Under the pieces are notes generated by a model. It was not told the origin of the DNA. It saw only the letters and a program-made list of their open reading frames with translations, and searched no databases. DNA of 64,000 nt from Geodermatophilus sp. DSM 45219 (GTDB taxonomy: Bacteria > Actinomycetota > Actinomycetes > Mycobacteriales > Geodermatophilaceae). A program made the position numbers and the translations under genes. The stretch lies in assembly GCF_900104025.1 (NCBI RefSeq), contig NZ_FNIQ01000007.1:124001-188000 (forward strand), given 5' to 3'. Every line of letters starts with the position of its first letter. Position 1 is the first letter of the stretch. This document shows positions 35,013-47,420 of the stretch, piece after piece.

Positions 35013-35828
35013 GTGCCGAGCAACAAGCAGCGGCGGGAGGCCGCCCAGCGGCGCCTGCAGCGCCAGCTGGAACGCCGCGCCGAGCTGGCGCGCAAGCGCC
35101 GTCGCAACCTCCTGATCGGCGTCACCGCCGCCGCGGTGGTGCTCGTCGTCGGCGCCGTCCTGCTGATCACCGGCATCGGGGGCGACGACACCGACGCCGC
35201 GGCGCAGCCCGCCCCGGCCAGTCCCACGCCGGCCGCGGTCGACGGCGCCGACGGCACCTGCGACTGGACGCCGGCCGACACCGCGGCCAACCCGGACCTG
35301 CAGGCCGACACCGGCACCCCTCCGGTCGAGGTGACCCCCACCGGCACCACCGAGGTGGACATCGCGACCAACGTCGGCCCCATCGGGCTGACGCTGGACA
35401 ACGCCGACGCCCCGTGCGCGGTGGCGAGCATGGTGTACCTGGCCGGCCAGGGCTACTACGACGACACGGTCTGCCACCGCCAGACCGACTCCGAGGGCCT
35501 GAAGGTGCTGCAGTGCGGCGACCCCAGCGGCAGCGGCGCCGGCGGTCCGGCCTACGAGTTCCCCACCCAGGTCGCCGGCGACGAGACCTATCCGCGGGGC
35601 ACCGTGGCGATGGCGAACAGCGGGCAGGGCTTCGACGGCAGCCAGTTCTTCCTCGTCTACGGCGACAGCCAGCTGCCGCCGTCCTACACGGTGCTCGGCA
35701 CCATCGACGAGGCCGGCCTGGCCACCCTGGACACGATCGCGGCCAACGGCAACGACGCCAGCAACGGCCCGAACGACGGGGCGCCCACCCAGGAGGTCCG
35801 GATCGAGTCCCTCGCGGTCGCCGCGTGA
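35013..35828 (+). CDS. Membrane-anchored cyclophilin-type peptidyl-prolyl isomerase
   Basis: 271 residues from a GTG with CGAGGAG upstream. A basic N-terminus ([20 protein letters not shown]) and one transmembrane helix (about 35-55) place the catalytic domain outside the cell. The cyclophilin core is clear: HRQ (active-site Arg) in [44 protein letters not shown]. Four extracytoplasmic cysteines (CDW, PCA, VCH, QCG) are shared with the tandem paralogue. Same locus as M. tuberculosis ppiB (Rv2582). It overlaps the next gene by 4 bp. Confidence 0.93.
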   Translation: MPSNKQRREAAQRRLQRQLERRAELARKRRRNLLIGVTAAAVVLVVGAVLLITGIGGDDTDAAAQPAPASPTPAAVDGADGTCDWTPADTAANPDLQADTGTPPVEVTPTGTTEVDIATNVGPIGLTLDNADAPCAVASMVYLAGQGYYDDTVCHRQTDSEGLKVLQCGDPSGSGAGGPAYEFPTQVAGDETYPRGTVAMANSGQGFDGSQFFLVYGDSQLPPSYTVLGTIDEAGLATLDTIAANGNDASNGPNDGAPTQEVRIESLAVAA

Positions 35829-36538
35829 GGCTGCGCGCCGCGGCCGGCCTGACCGGCCTCCTGCTGGCCCTGTCCGCCTGCGGCGGGGACTCCGCCGCAG
35901 GCGCCGGGCCGGACGGCGGCGGCTCCGGCTCCGGGGACGGCGGGACGGCCGCGTCCGGGGAGACCACCTGCGAGTGGGGCGAGGGCGCCTCGGCCAACCC
36001 CTACCTCACCGAGGTGGCCCCGCCCGACGACGTCGTCCCCGCCGCCGGCACCGCCGAGCTGGCGATGGTGACCAACCTCGGCGAGCTCACGCTGTCCCTC
36101 GACCGGTCGGCCACGCCCTGCGCGGCGGCCAGCCTGGTGCACCTGGCCGAGCTGGGCTTCTTCGACGACACCCCCTGCCACCGCCAGGTCGACAGCGAGG
36201 GGCTGCAGGTGCTGCAGTGCGGCGACCCGACCGGCACCGGCGCGGGCGGCCCCACCTACACCTCCCCCACCGAGGTGACCGGTGAGGAGACCTACCCGCG
36301 CGGCACGGTCGCGATGGCCAACAGCGGGCAGGGCTTCGACGGCAGCCAGTTCTTCCTCGTCTTCGGCGACAGCCGGCTGCCGCCGGACTACACCGTCGTC
36401 GGCACGATCGACGAGCCCGGGCTGGCGGTCCTCGACGTCGTGGCGGCCAACGGCAACGACGGCTCGCTGGACCCCAGCCCCGGGGGCGGCGCCCCGAACG
36501 TCGAGGTGGTCATCGAGTCGATGACGGTCGCCGGGTGA
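35825..36538 (+). CDS. Lipoprotein cyclophilin-type peptidyl-prolyl isomerase
   Basis: 237 residues from a GTG in a GTGA overlap. It is a tandem paralogue of the gene before it, but anchored by lipid: signal peptide with lipobox LSAC near residue 19, then a Gly/Ser linker. The cyclophilin domain keeps [44 protein letters not shown] and the same four cysteines. Duplication with a change of anchor is the simplest history. Likely a folding factor for exported proteins. Confidence 0.93.
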   Translation: MRLRAAAGLTGLLLALSACGGDSAAGAGPDGGGSGSGDGGTAASGETTCEWGEGASANPYLTEVAPPDDVVPAAGTAELAMVTNLGELTLSLDRSATPCAAASLVHLAELGFFDDTPCHRQVDSEGLQVLQCGDPTGTGAGGPTYTSPTEVTGEETYPRGTVAMANSGQGFDGSQFFLVFGDSRLPPDYTVVGTIDEPGLAVLDVVAANGNDGSLDPSPGGGAPNVEVVIESMTVAG

Positions 36539-37188
36539 CCTCGCCGGACGGCGACCGGTACGCCGGCTTCCCGCCCGGGTTCTTCGAGCGGGCCGACGAC
36601 CTGCCCGACGCGGTGTTCTACGCGCCGCCCCGGCTGGTCACCCACATCGACGACGCCGCCATCGCCGCGGTGGGCCGGCTGTACGCGGCGCTCGGCATCG
36701 ACGGGTCCGCGCCCGGGCCGCGGCGGGTGCTGGACCTGATGTCGTCGTGGGTGTCGCACTTCGCCACCCCGCCGGCCGAGCTGGTCGTGCTCGGCATGAA
36801 CGCCGACGAGCTGGCGGCCAACCCGGCGGCCACCGAGCGGCTGGTGCACGACCTGAACGCCGACCCGCGGATCCCGCTCCCCGACGCCGACGTCGACGCC
36901 GTGGTGTGCTGCGTGTCGATCGACTACCTGACCCGGCCGATCGAGGTGCTCGCCGACGCCGGCCGGGTGCTGCGGCCGGGCGGGACGTTGGCGGTCACGT
37001 ACTCGAACCGCTGCTTCCCCACCAAGGCCGTCCGCGGCTGGCTGGCCACCGACGACGAGCAGCACGGCGTGGTCGTCGCCGAGCTGGTCCGCCGGGCGGG
37101 GGCCTTCGGCGAGCCGCGGGTCGAGCTGCGGACGCCCCCGGGCGTCGGCGACCCGCTGTACGCGGTCACCGCCACCCGGCTGGGGTGA
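36535..37188 (+). CDS. SAM-dependent methyltransferase-like protein
   Basis: 217 residues from a GTG in a GTGA overlap with the lipoprotein cyclophilin. Motif I region is VLDLMSSWVSHF (not the classic GxGxG), followed by LVVLGMNADELAAN, DADVDAVVCCVSIDYL and the GGTLAVTYSNRCF strand, an arrangement seen in a family of class I methyltransferases annotated generally. Substrate unknown. Co-translation with two secreted isomerases is likely but may be only operon packing. Confidence 0.82.
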   Translation: MTSPDGDRYAGFPPGFFERADDLPDAVFYAPPRLVTHIDDAAIAAVGRLYAALGIDGSAPGPRRVLDLMSSWVSHFATPPAELVVLGMNADELAANPAATERLVHDLNADPRIPLPDADVDAVVCCVSIDYLTRPIEVLADAGRVLRPGGTLAVTYSNRCFPTKAVRGWLATDDEQHGVVVAELVRRAGAFGEPRVELRTPPGVGDPLYAVTATRLG

Positions 37189-37217
37189 CTCCCGCGCGCG
37201 GAAGGCACCGGGGAGTC
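37187..37217. terminator. Hairpin between convergent genes
   Basis: GACTCCC (37187-37193) pairs with GGGAGTC (37211-37217) around a 17-base loop. It overlaps the stop codons of both convergent genes. The loop contains GCGCGCGGAAGGCACC, whose complement recurs in the hairpin at 47379-47415. Confidence 0.6.
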
Positions 37218-38208
37218 AACCCGCCGCGCCCAGCCGGTCCAGCAGCGCCGCCCTGATCGCCGGACGCGAGCCGAACACGAGCAGGAACACCGCCTCGCGC
37301 GCGGTCCGCTCCGCGACCGAGCCGGTCCGGACGGCGGCGCTGCCCGTGGCCGCCACGAGCGCTCCGGACGCACGGTGCGCCAGCGCGGCAGCAGCGGCCC
37401 GGGCGGCGGGCAGGCCGACCGGCCCGGCGGTGTCCAGCCCGGCGCGGACGGCGGCCAGCTCGGCGTCGAGCGGCGACGGACCGAGCAGCCGGGTGCAGCG
37501 CAGGGCGACCCCGAGGGCCAGCGAGCCGTTCAGCCGCAGCCCGGCGGCGTCCCCGGCCAGCAGCTCCGCGTGCGGCACCCGCTGGACGACGCGCTCGGCG
37601 GCCACGCGGTGGTCTCTCACCCTGAGCTCGACGGTGAGGCTGGCGGCCACGGCCGTCATCGGCTGCGGGGCGGCGGTCAGCGTCGGGACGTCGCCGGTGT
37701 CGGCCAGCAGGAACACGACGTCGTCCCCGTCCCGCGCGGCGACCAGGAGCAGGTCGGCCAGCCCCCACCCGGTGACCCACGGGACGACGCCGTCGAGCAC
37801 CAGGTCACCGCCGTCGGGGTGCACCCGCAGCGCGGGCGGACCGGGACGCAGCGCGGCCTGCAGCGCCACGCCGGCGCGCAGCCGACCGCGGCAGAGGTCG
37901 CCGAGGAACGAAGCACGGAGCCGGGGTGGGCCGGCCGCCGCCAACCGGGCGACGGCGCCGAGGTGTTGCAGCCACACGAACGCGGTCGCCAGGTCGCCCG
38001 CGGCGAGCTCCTCGACCACCGCGGTGACGGTGGCGGGGTCCGCGGCCAGGCCCCCGGCGTCCGCCGGTCCGGTCAGCCCGTGGAGGCCGTCGGCGGCGAG
38101 CCGGTCCAGGTGCGAGCGGGGCACCGCGCCTGCGGCCTCCACCGCTGCAGCCGCCGGCGCGAGCAGCTCGGTGGCCAGCTGACGGGCGCGGGCGACGACG
38201 TCGGTCAC
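37216..38208 (-). CDS. Acyl-CoA dehydrogenase-like protein
   Basis: 330 residues, shorter than standard acyl-CoA dehydrogenases (about 380). The N-terminal helical domain (residues 1-100, ending DLATAFVWLQHLGAVARL) and the beta domain (PWVTGWGLADLLLVAARDGD) are recognisable. The C-terminal helical domain is short and Ala-rich, and I see no clear catalytic Glu. It may be a degenerate or monooxygenase-like member (compare DszC-type proteins). It lies 19 bp downstream of rel on the same strand. Confidence 0.75.
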   Translation of the reverse strand: MTDVVARARQLATELLAPAAAAVEAAGAVPRSHLDRLAADGLHGLTGPADAGGLAADPATVTAVVEELAAGDLATAFVWLQHLGAVARLAAAGPPRLRASFLGDLCRGRLRAGVALQAALRPGPPALRVHPDGGDLVLDGVVPWVTGWGLADLLLVAARDGDDVVFLLADTGDVPTLTAAPQPMTAVAASLTVELRVRDHRVAAERVVQRVPHAELLAGDAAGLRLNGSLALGVALRCTRLLGPSPLDAELAAVRAGLDTAGPVGLPAARAAAAALAHRASGALVAATGSAAVRTGSVAERTAREAVFLLVFGSRPAIRAALLDRLGAAG

Positions 38209-38227
38209 CCCGGCAGCCCCGCCGGGC

Positions 38228-40699
<2,472 letters not shown>

Positions 40700-40790
40700 G
40701 GTGACTCCTGCCCAGAGGTGGGTCGGTGACCCTCCCCATGCTAGACGGGAACGCCCTGTTCGCGACGCGTGGCGCGGGGTCGTCTCCCGC

Positions 40791-41375
40791 TCAGGTGGTC
40801 CACAGCGCGTGCACGGTGTGCGGGGCCAGCCGCTGCCGGCCGCCGAGGCCGGCCAGCTCGATGACCACCGACACGGCGACGACCACCCCGCCCAGCGCCT
40901 CGACCAGCGACACGCTGGCGGCCAGCGTGCCCCCGGTGGCCAGCACGTCGTCGACGACCAGCACCCGCTGCCCGGGCGTGATGGAGTCGGTGTGCACCTC
41001 GAGGGTCGCGGTGCCGTACTCCAGCGCGTAGTCCGCCGAGAGCCGCTCGCGGGGCAGCTTGCCGGCCTTGCGCACCGGGACGACGCCGACCCCCACCTCC
41101 AGCGCGACCGCGGCGGCCAGCAGGAAGCCGCGGGCCTCCACGCCGACCACCACGTCGAACCCGGGGCCGCTGCTGCCCGGCGCGGCCAGCGCGGCGGCCC
41201 GGGGGTCCACCATGGCCGGCGCGGCCAGCCCCTCGACCACCCGGCGGAAGGCCGGCCCGTCGGCGAACACCGGCGTCAGGTCGCGGAAGACCACCCCCGG
41301 CTCCGGGAAGTCCGGGATGTCGACGGCCAGCGAGGCGATCAGCCCGTCGAGCGGGGTGCTGCCCGTGGCGGTCAC
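40791..41375 (-). CDS. apt: Adenine phosphoribosyltransferase
   Basis: Salvages adenine to AMP using PRPP. 194 residues from a GTG in a GTGA overlap with secF. The family core starts [19 protein letters not shown]; the PRPP site is [14 protein letters not shown] ten-residue insertion rich in Ala, Gly and Pro (about 57-66) is present before [13 protein letters not shown]. Order secF-apt-rel is standard in this phylum. Confidence 0.95.
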   Translation of the reverse strand: MTATGSTPLDGLIASLAVDIPDFPEPGVVFRDLTPVFADGPAFRRVVEGLAAPAMVDPRAAALAAPGSSGPGFDVVVGVEARGFLLAAAVALEVGVGVVPVRKAGKLPRERLSADYALEYGTATLEVHTDSITPGQRVLVVDDVLATGGTLAASVSLVEALGGVVVAVSVVIELAGLGGRQRLAPHTVHALWTT

Positions 41376-42784
41376 CGGCGCTTCCGGCCGCCGGCGCGGC
41401 GGCCCGGCTGCTGCGGGCGGGCTCCCGCTCGCGGCGCGGCGGTCGCCCCGCTGCGGGACGGCGGCGGCGTCCCCCCGGCGTCGGGGCGCACCGACTCGGG
41501 CGACTCGACGACGACGTCGGCCTGCACCGGTCCGAGGTCGGCCTCGCGCTCGGCCAGCGCCACCCCGGCACCGGACCGTGCCGCGCCGGCGGAGCGGCGG
41601 GCGCTGGCCACCGGGCCGGCGACGGGCGCCCGGTCCGAACCCTGGCGCGCCTGCGACGAGCGGCGGGCCTGCACCCGGCGGCGCAGCGCCTGCACCTCCG
41701 GCTCGCGCTCCTTGAGGTCGGCCACGATCGGCGTCGCCAGGAAGATCGAGGAGTAGGCGCCGGCGGCCAGGCCGACGAACAGCACCAGGGCGAGGTCCTT
41801 GAGCGTGCCGACGCCCAGCAGCCCGGCGCCCACGAAGAGCAGGCCGGCCACCGGGAGCAGGGCGATCACCGAGGTGTTGATCGAGCGCATCAGCGTCTGG
41901 TTGACCGCGAGGTTGGCCGCCTCGCCCCAGGTCATGCGGGCCGACTTGTCCAGGTCGCGGACGTTCTCGTCGACCTTGTCGAACACGACGACGGTGTCGT
42001 AGAGCGAGAAGCCCAGGATGGTGAGGAAGCCGATCACGGTCGAGGGACTGACCTCGAAGCCGATGAGCGCGTAGACCCCGGCGGTGACGACGATGTCGTG
42101 CAGCAGCGCCGCGATCGCGCCGATCGCCATCTTGGGCTGGAAGCGCACCGCGAGGAACGCCACGACCGCCACCAGGAAGACCGCGAGGGCGACCAGCGCC
42201 TGGCGGGTGATGTCCTGGCCCCACTCGGGGCTGACCGACTCGGGGCTGACCTGTGCGGGCTCGACGCCGGCCGCGGCCGCGACCGCGTCGACGACCGCGC
42301 GCTCGGTGTCGTTGTCCAGCTCGCCGGTGCGCAGCAGCAGCGTGTTGCCGCCGACCACCTGCGCGGAGGCGACCTCGGCGCCGGCGTCCTCCGCGGCCTC
42401 CTGCACCTGCTCGAGCTGTTCGGTGCCGCCCGGCAGCCGCAGGCTGTTGCCGCCGGCGAAGTCGATGCCGAAGTTGAAGCCCCGGAACACCATCGCGGCG
42501 ATGCAGAGAAGCAGCACCACGGCGGTGACCCGGTAGATCAGCCGGCTGCGGCCGACGACGTCCAGCCCCGCCTCGCCGTTGTAGAGCCGGTGGGCCAGCG
42601 ACCCCCGGTGCGGCGGCCGCCGGGGACCGGTCTCGCCCTCGCGGGGCAGGCCGGCGTCGGCCAGCGCGACGTCGTCGGCGGCCGCGGCGGCGTCGTCGGC
42701 GGCCGATCCGGCAGCCGCCGCCTCGTCGGCGTCGGTGCCCACGGGCAGCTCGTCGGCGTCCCGCCGGTCCATGGGGCCGGTCAT
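41372..42784 (-). CDS. secF: Protein translocase subunit SecF
   Basis: Membrane protein that with SecD uses the proton gradient to help finish export through SecYEG. 470 residues from an ATG overlapping the secD stop (ATGA). An Ala/Asp-rich acidic N-terminal extension (about 1-65), six membrane helices with the GFNFGIDFAGG motif after helix 1, and an unusually long basic, disordered C-terminal tail (about the last 110 residues). The core motifs (SLYDTVVVFDKVDENVRD, NQTLMRSINTS) are intact. Confidence 0.96.
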   Translation of the reverse strand: MTGPMDRRDADELPVGTDADEAAAAGSAADDAAAAADDVALADAGLPREGETGPRRPPHRGSLAHRLYNGEAGLDVVGRSRLIYRVTAVVLLLCIAAMVFRGFNFGIDFAGGNSLRLPGGTEQLEQVQEAAEDAGAEVASAQVVGGNTLLLRTGELDNDTERAVVDAVAAAAGVEPAQVSPESVSPEWGQDITRQALVALAVFLVAVVAFLAVRFQPKMAIGAIAALLHDIVVTAGVYALIGFEVSPSTVIGFLTILGFSLYDTVVVFDKVDENVRDLDKSARMTWGEAANLAVNQTLMRSINTSVIALLPVAGLLFVGAGLLGVGTLKDLALVLFVGLAAGAYSSIFLATPIVADLKEREPEVQALRRRVQARRSSQARQGSDRAPVAGPVASARRSAGAARSGAGVALAEREADLGPVQADVVVESPESVRPDAGGTPPPSRSGATAAPRAGARPQQPGRRAGGRKRR

Positions 42785-44457
42785 GCGTCGCTCCTGTCCT
42801 GGGCGGTGCGGCCGGTGCCGGCGGTGACGAGCTCGCGCGCGGCAGCGGGACGGCGGCCGGCGGCCGCGCGGGGGCGGTCGAGGCTGCCGCCCAACCCCGA
42901 GAAGCGGCTGCTGCCGAAGGTCCGGAAGCGGGCCAGCACCGCCATCAGCGGGTGGGTGAAGAGGAAGACGACGACCAGGTCGAGCACCGTCGACATGCCC
43001 AGGGTGAAGGCGAAGCCCTTCACGTCCCCGATGGCGAGCACGTAGAGGATCGCGGCGGCCAGGAAGCTGACCGCGTCCGCCGAGAGGATGGTGCGCCGGG
43101 CGCGGACCCACGCGCGGGGCACCGCCGAGCGCAGCGTGCGGCCCTCGCGGACCTCGTCCTTGAGCCGCTCGAAGTAGACGACGAACGAGTCCGCCGTGAT
43201 GCCGAGCGACACGATGAACCCGGCGATGCCGGCCAGGCTGAGGGTGAAGCCGATCTGGCGGCCCAGCACGACCAGCACGCCGTAGACGACGACGGCCGAC
43301 AGCACGAGGCTGGCGATCATCACCAGGCCCAGCAGCCGGTAGTAGAGCAGCGCGTAGACGAACACCAGGGCGATGCCGATGGCGCCGGCGATCAGGCCGG
43401 CCCGCAGCTGCTCGGCGCCGAGTTCGGTGGAGATCGACTGGGCGGTGGCCTGGGTGAAGGTCAGCGGCAGCGCGCCGTAGCGCAGCTGGTTGGCCAGCTC
43501 CTCGGCGCCCTCCTGGTCGAACTGACCGGTGATCGTCGTCGGGTTGCTGGTGATCGCGCCCTGGATGGTCGGCGCGGAGATGACCCGGCCGTCGAGGGTG
43601 AAGGCGACGTTGGAGCCCACGTTGGCCGCGGTGTACCCGGCCCAGACCGCCTCGGCCTCGTTGTTGAAGTCGAGCAGCACCACCCACTCGCCGGTGGCCT
43701 GCTGGGTGCCCGCGCTGGCGTCGGTGACCTGGGTGCCCTCGATGATCGCCGGGCCGAGCAGGTACTTGGCCGTCCCGTCCTCGCTGCACGCGGCGACGAA
43801 GCTGTCCGGCCGGTCCACCTCGGGCGCGGTGTCCTCGGGGTCGCAGGTCAGCGCGGCGTACTCGGCCGCGGCCTCCTCCTGGGTCACCGGCGGGGCGTCG
43901 GGGTCGGGGATCGCGGGGTCCGCGGCGGCGCCGTCGCTCGCTGCGGCCGGCTCGCTGGGCGCGGCCGGCTCCGCGGCCGGGTCGGACGGCGCCGCCGTCC
44001 CACCTGCGGCGGGGGCCTCGGCGGCGGGGGTCTCGGCCGCGGGGGTCTCGGCGGCCGGCGCCTCCTCGGCCGCCGGGGCGGCCGGCTCGGGTCCCTGGAC
44101 GACCGGCCGGAAGCGCAGCTGCGCCGTCGCGCCGAGCTCGCGGGCCTGCTCGCCGTCGTCGCCCGGGACGGAGATGACGATGTTGTCGTCGCCCTCGGTG
44201 ACCACCTCGGCCTCGGCGACGCCGAGGCCGTTCACCCGCTGCTCGATGATCTGACGGGCGAGCTCGAGCTCGGCGGGGTCGGGCGCCTGGCCGTCGGGGG
44301 TGGCGGCGGTGAGGGTGACCGTCGTCCCGCCGCGCAGGTCGAGACCGAGCTGCGGCGTGCGGGTGTCGCCGGTGAAGAAGACGAGGCCGTACAGGACGGC
44401 GACGACGAGGAGGAACGCGCCGAAGTACGAGCGCGCGCGGAGCGGGCGTTGGGCCAC
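42781..44457 (-). CDS. secD: Protein translocase subunit SecD
   Basis: 558 residues, six predicted membrane helices. The GLDLRGGTTV motif follows helix 1. The first extracellular domain is interrupted by an Ala/Pro/Glu-rich low-complexity insert (about 130-195, with near-repeats of ETPAA), as in other actinobacteria. The C-terminal helices hold SLGITADSFVVYFERLKDE. GTG start, 14 bp after the yajC stop. Together with secF and yajC it forms the usual SecDF-YajC group. Confidence 0.96.
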   Translation of the reverse strand: MAQRPLRARSYFGAFLLVVAVLYGLVFFTGDTRTPQLGLDLRGGTTVTLTAATPDGQAPDPAELELARQIIEQRVNGLGVAEAEVVTEGDDNIVISVPGDDGEQARELGATAQLRFRPVVQGPEPAAPAAEEAPAAETPAAETPAAEAPAAGGTAAPSDPAAEPAAPSEPAAASDGAAADPAIPDPDAPPVTQEEAAAEYAALTCDPEDTAPEVDRPDSFVAACSEDGTAKYLLGPAIIEGTQVTDASAGTQQATGEWVVLLDFNNEAEAVWAGYTAANVGSNVAFTLDGRVISAPTIQGAITSNPTTITGQFDQEGAEELANQLRYGALPLTFTQATAQSISTELGAEQLRAGLIAGAIGIALVFVYALLYYRLLGLVMIASLVLSAVVVYGVLVVLGRQIGFTLSLAGIAGFIVSLGITADSFVVYFERLKDEVREGRTLRSAVPRAWVRARRTILSADAVSFLAAAILYVLAIGDVKGFAFTLGMSTVLDLVVVFLFTHPLMAVLARFRTFGSSRFSGLGGSLDRPRAAAGRRPAAARELVTAGTGRTAQDRSDA

Positions 44458-44471
44458 GGGACGGCTCCGGA

Positions 44472-44813
44472 TCAGCGGGTGCGGTCGGCCGGACCGCCGT
44501 CCGCGGTGCCGTTCGCGTCGTCACCGAGGACCGGGCCGTCGGCGGGGTCGGCGACGGCCGGCTTGCGCACCTCGAGGACCGCCTGGCGGGCGAAGGTGAC
44601 GACCACGCCGGGGGCGACCTCCAGGTCGACGGTGCCCTCGCCGAGCGCGGCGACCGTGCCGTGCAGGCCCGCGGTCGTCATGACCGGGGTGCCGGGGGTC
44701 AGCGACTCCTGCAGCACCCGCTGCCGCTCCTGGATCTTCTTGCGCTGCCGCGCCGGGACCACGATCAGCAGCACGAAGGCCAGGACCAGGACGATGAGCG
44801 GGAACAACTCCAC
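44472..44813 (-). CDS. yajC: Preprotein translocase subunit YajC
   Basis: 113 residues: one N-terminal transmembrane helix (LFPLIVLVLAFVLLIVVPARQ), then the small cytoplasmic domain with RQRVLQESLTPGTPVMTTAGLHGTV, the family signature. An acidic tail follows. First gene of the secD-secF group on this strand, so its promoter should lie in the 157-bp gap that separates it from ruvB. Confidence 0.95.
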   Translation of the reverse strand: MELFPLIVLVLAFVLLIVVPARQRKKIQERQRVLQESLTPGTPVMTTAGLHGTVAALGEGTVDLEVAPGVVVTFARQAVLEVRKPAVADPADGPVLGDDANGTADGGPADRTR

Positions 44814-44970
44814 GACAGATGTGCCTCTCTACCGCGCCGTGCGGGCCGCGGTGGGTGCGGCCCGGGACGGGACCGCTCGGGTGCGTCGGCTGTGGCGCGG
44901 GGCTCCCCGGGCGTCCGAGTGGGGACGCGCGCGGGTGAGCCGGACGAGTTGCGCGCCAGCGCTCCGCAGT

Positions 44971-46098
44971 CTAGGCGTCGAACAACGTCTCTGACGACGA
45001 CCCCGGGGCCGGTGGGTCGGCTGTGACCCGACCGAGGGGGACGCCGCCGCGCGGCACCGGCTGGCCGAGGTGGTGCCACGCCGCCTCGGTGGCCACCCGG
45101 CCACGCGGGGTGCGGGCGAGCAGGCCGGCCCGCACGAGGAACGGCTCGCACACCTCCTCCACGGTGTGCGGCTCCTCCCCCACGGCCACCGCCAGGGTCG
45201 CCACGCCGACCGGTCCACCGGCGAAGCGCATGACCAGCGCCTCCAGCACCGCGCGGTCCAGCCGGTCCAGGCCCAGGTGGTCGACGTCGTAGAGCGCCAG
45301 GGCCGCCTCGGCGACCGCGCGGGTCACCCGGCCGTCGGCGCGCACCTCGGCGTAGTCGCGCACCCGGCGCAGCAGCCGGTTGGCGATCCGGGGGGTGCCC
45401 CGCGACCGGCCGGCGATCTCCGCCGACCCGTCGGCGGTCAGCTCGACGCCCAGCAGCGCGGCGCTGCGGGCCAGCACCCGCTCGAGCTCGGCCGGCTCGT
45501 AGAACTCCATCTGCCCGACGAAGCCGAACCGGTCGCGCAGCGGCCCGGTGAGCAGCCCGGCGCGGGTGGTCGCCCCGACCAGCGTGAACGGGTTGATCTC
45601 CAGCGGGATCGCGGTGGCGCCGGGCCCCTTGCCGACGACGACGTCGACCCGGAAGTCCTCCATCGCCATGTAGAGCAGTTCCTCGGCCGGGCGGGCGATC
45701 CGGTGGATCTCGTCGATGAACAGGACGTCGCCGGGCGCGAGGTTGGACAGCATCGCCGCCAGGTCGCCGGAGCGCTCGATCGCCGGGCCGCTGGTGATCT
45801 TCACCGCCGTCCCGAGCTCGGAGCCGATGATCAGCGCGAGGCTGGTCTTCCCCAGCCCGGGCGGGCCGGAGAGCAGCACGTGGTCCGGCGGGCGGCCGCG
45901 CCGCTTGGCGCCCTCGAGGACGAGCTCCAGCTGGCGGGCCACCTTGGGCTGGCCGATGAAGTCGGTCAGCGAGTGCGGCCGCAGCGCCGACTCGACGACC
46001 CGCTCCTCGTCACCGGCCTGCGGGTCGACCGCCGCGTCGGCGAACCGGCCGGGCCCCGCGTCGGCGGCCGGGAGGCCCCGGTCGAAAGGCGAGCTCAC
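44971..46098 (-). CDS. ruvB: Holliday junction branch migration helicase RuvB
   Basis: AAA+ motor that drives branch migration with RuvA. 375 residues from the GTG at 46098 (GTGA overlap with ruvA). Walker A is [12 protein letters not shown] and Walker B FIDEIHRI; the RuvB signature VVGKGPGA and the C-terminal winged helix ([17 protein letters not shown]) are present. Standard ruvC-ruvA-ruvB order. Confidence 0.96.
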   Translation of the reverse strand: MSSPFDRGLPAADAGPGRFADAAVDPQAGDEERVVESALRPHSLTDFIGQPKVARQLELVLEGAKRRGRPPDHVLLSGPPGLGKTSLALIIGSELGTAVKITSGPAIERSGDLAAMLSNLAPGDVLFIDEIHRIARPAEELLYMAMEDFRVDVVVGKGPGATAIPLEINPFTLVGATTRAGLLTGPLRDRFGFVGQMEFYEPAELERVLARSAALLGVELTADGSAEIAGRSRGTPRIANRLLRRVRDYAEVRADGRVTRAVAEAALALYDVDHLGLDRLDRAVLEALVMRFAGGPVGVATLAVAVGEEPHTVEEVCEPFLVRAGLLARTPRGRVATEAAWHHLGQPVPRGGVPLGRVTADPPAPGSSSETLFDA

Positions 46099-46736
46099 GA
46101 CCGGCCCAGCAGCCGCAGGGCCTGCCGCAGCAGGACGGCGACCTCGACCGATCCGGTCACGGCGACCTGCTCGTCGGCGATCGGGGACAGCTGGACGATC
46201 GCCGCGTCGGCCTCCTTGGTCGTCCAGCCCAGGCCGACCAGCGCCGAGGTCAGCTGGTCGCGCCACGGCGCCACCGGGGTGACCGCGGGCAGGCCGGCGG
46301 GTGCGGCGCCGCCGTCCAGCTGCGTGTCGGTGCTGGTGACGCCCAGCCGGTCGCGCAGCTCCAGGATCAGCCGCTCGGCGCCCTTCTTGCCGATGCCGGG
46401 GACCTGCATGAGCGCCTTGACGTCGGCCATCGACACGGCCCGGCGCACCTCGCGCGGCGGGTGGATGGCGAGCACCGCCTGGGCCAGCCGCGGGCCCACG
46501 CCGTTGGCCGTCTGCAGCAGCTCGAACAGCTGCCGCTCGTCGTCGTCGGCGAAGCCGTAGAGGGTGAGCGAGTCCTCCCGCACCACGAGGCTGGTCGCCA
46601 GGCGGGCGCTCTCCCCGACCTGGAGCCGCGCGATGGTGCCCGGGGTGCACTGCACCGACAGGCCGATCCCGCCGACCTCGACCACGGCGCCGTCCGGCGA
46701 CACCGCGGCCACCCGGCCGTTCACCGAGGCGATCAC
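46095..46736 (-). CDS. ruvA: Holliday junction DNA-binding protein RuvA
   Basis: Binds four-way junctions and positions RuvB. 213 residues from a GTG: OB-fold ([16 protein letters not shown]), two helix-hairpin-helix motifs ([16 protein letters not shown] and [18 protein letters not shown]) and the C-terminal RuvB-binding domain ([16 protein letters not shown]). 4-bp overlaps on both sides. Confidence 0.96.
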   Translation of the reverse strand: MIASVNGRVAAVSPDGAVVEVGGIGLSVQCTPGTIARLQVGESARLATSLVVREDSLTLYGFADDDERQLFELLQTANGVGPRLAQAVLAIHPPREVRRAVSMADVKALMQVPGIGKKGAERLILELRDRLGVTSTDTQLDGGAAPAGLPAVTPVAPWRDQLTSALVGLGWTTKEADAAIVQLSPIADEQVAVTGSVEVAVLLRQALRLLGRS

Positions 46737-47299
46737 CGGGACACCCCCTGCCAGCGCGGCAGCGTGGTGGACCGCACGGGGGCGCCGATCCCCCCGGCCA
46801 GCGCGGCGACCCGCAGCCGCTGCTGGGCGGGACCGCGCCAGACGTGGCAGACCGCGAGCGCCAGCGCGTCGGCGGCGTCGGCCGGCTTGGGCGGGGACGC
46901 CAGCCCCAGCACCCGGGTGACCATCAGGGTGACCTGCTCCTTGTCCGCGCGGCCGCTGCCGGAGATGGCGGCCTTGACCTCGCTGGGGGTGTGCCAGGCG
47001 ACCGGCCGGTCGGCCTGGGCCGCGGCCAGCGCGGCCACGCCCGCGGCCTGCGCCGTCCCCGTGGCCGTGCCCTTGTTGTTCTGGGTGAACACCCGCTCGA
47101 TCGCGACCACGTCCGGGCGGTGCTCGCGCAGCAGCGCGGTGACCCCCGTGTGCAGCTCGAGCAGCCGCAGCTCCAGGTCCAGCTCCGCCGCGGTGCGCAC
47201 CACACCGACGCCGACCGCGGTCGGCCGTGCGCCGGGGCGCCCGTCGACCACCCCCCACCCGCACCGGGTCAGGCCCGGGTCGATGCCGAGCACCCGCAT
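46733..47299 (-). CDS. ruvC: Holliday junction resolvase RuvC
   Basis: Structure-selective endonuclease that cuts Holliday junctions. 188 residues from the ATG at 47299, where the family starts: [17 protein letters not shown] (first Asp). The catalytic Glu is in AIERVF, and the final acidic pair is in [12 protein letters not shown]. An in-frame start 14 codons upstream adds only non-conserved sequence. Confidence 0.95.
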   Translation of the reverse strand: MRVLGIDPGLTRCGWGVVDGRPGARPTAVGVGVVRTAAELDLELRLLELHTGVTALLREHRPDVVAIERVFTQNNKGTATGTAQAAGVAALAAAQADRPVAWHTPSEVKAAISGSGRADKEQVTLMVTRVLGLASPPKPADAADALALAVCHVWRGPAQQRLRVAALAGGIGAPVRSTTLPRWQGVSR

Positions 47300-47378
47300 G
47301 GCGGCGCCTCCTACCGTGAGCCGAACTGGTGTTCGACCCACGGTAGCCGCCGGCGCCGACGGCCCGAGGCCGACACGC

Positions 47379-47415
47379 CTCCGGGGTGCCTTCCGCGCGC
47401 GACAGGCACCCGGAG
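47379..47415. terminator. Hairpin between yebC and ruvC
   Basis: CTCCGGGGTGCC (47379-47390) pairs with GGCACCCGGAG (47405-47415) with one bulged G and a GC-rich 14-base loop. It lies just after the yebC stop. It shares the string GGTGCCTTCCGCGCGC with the complement of the hairpin at 37187-37217. Likely a terminator or repeated extragenic element. Confidence 0.6.
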
Positions 47416-47420
47416 TCGCC

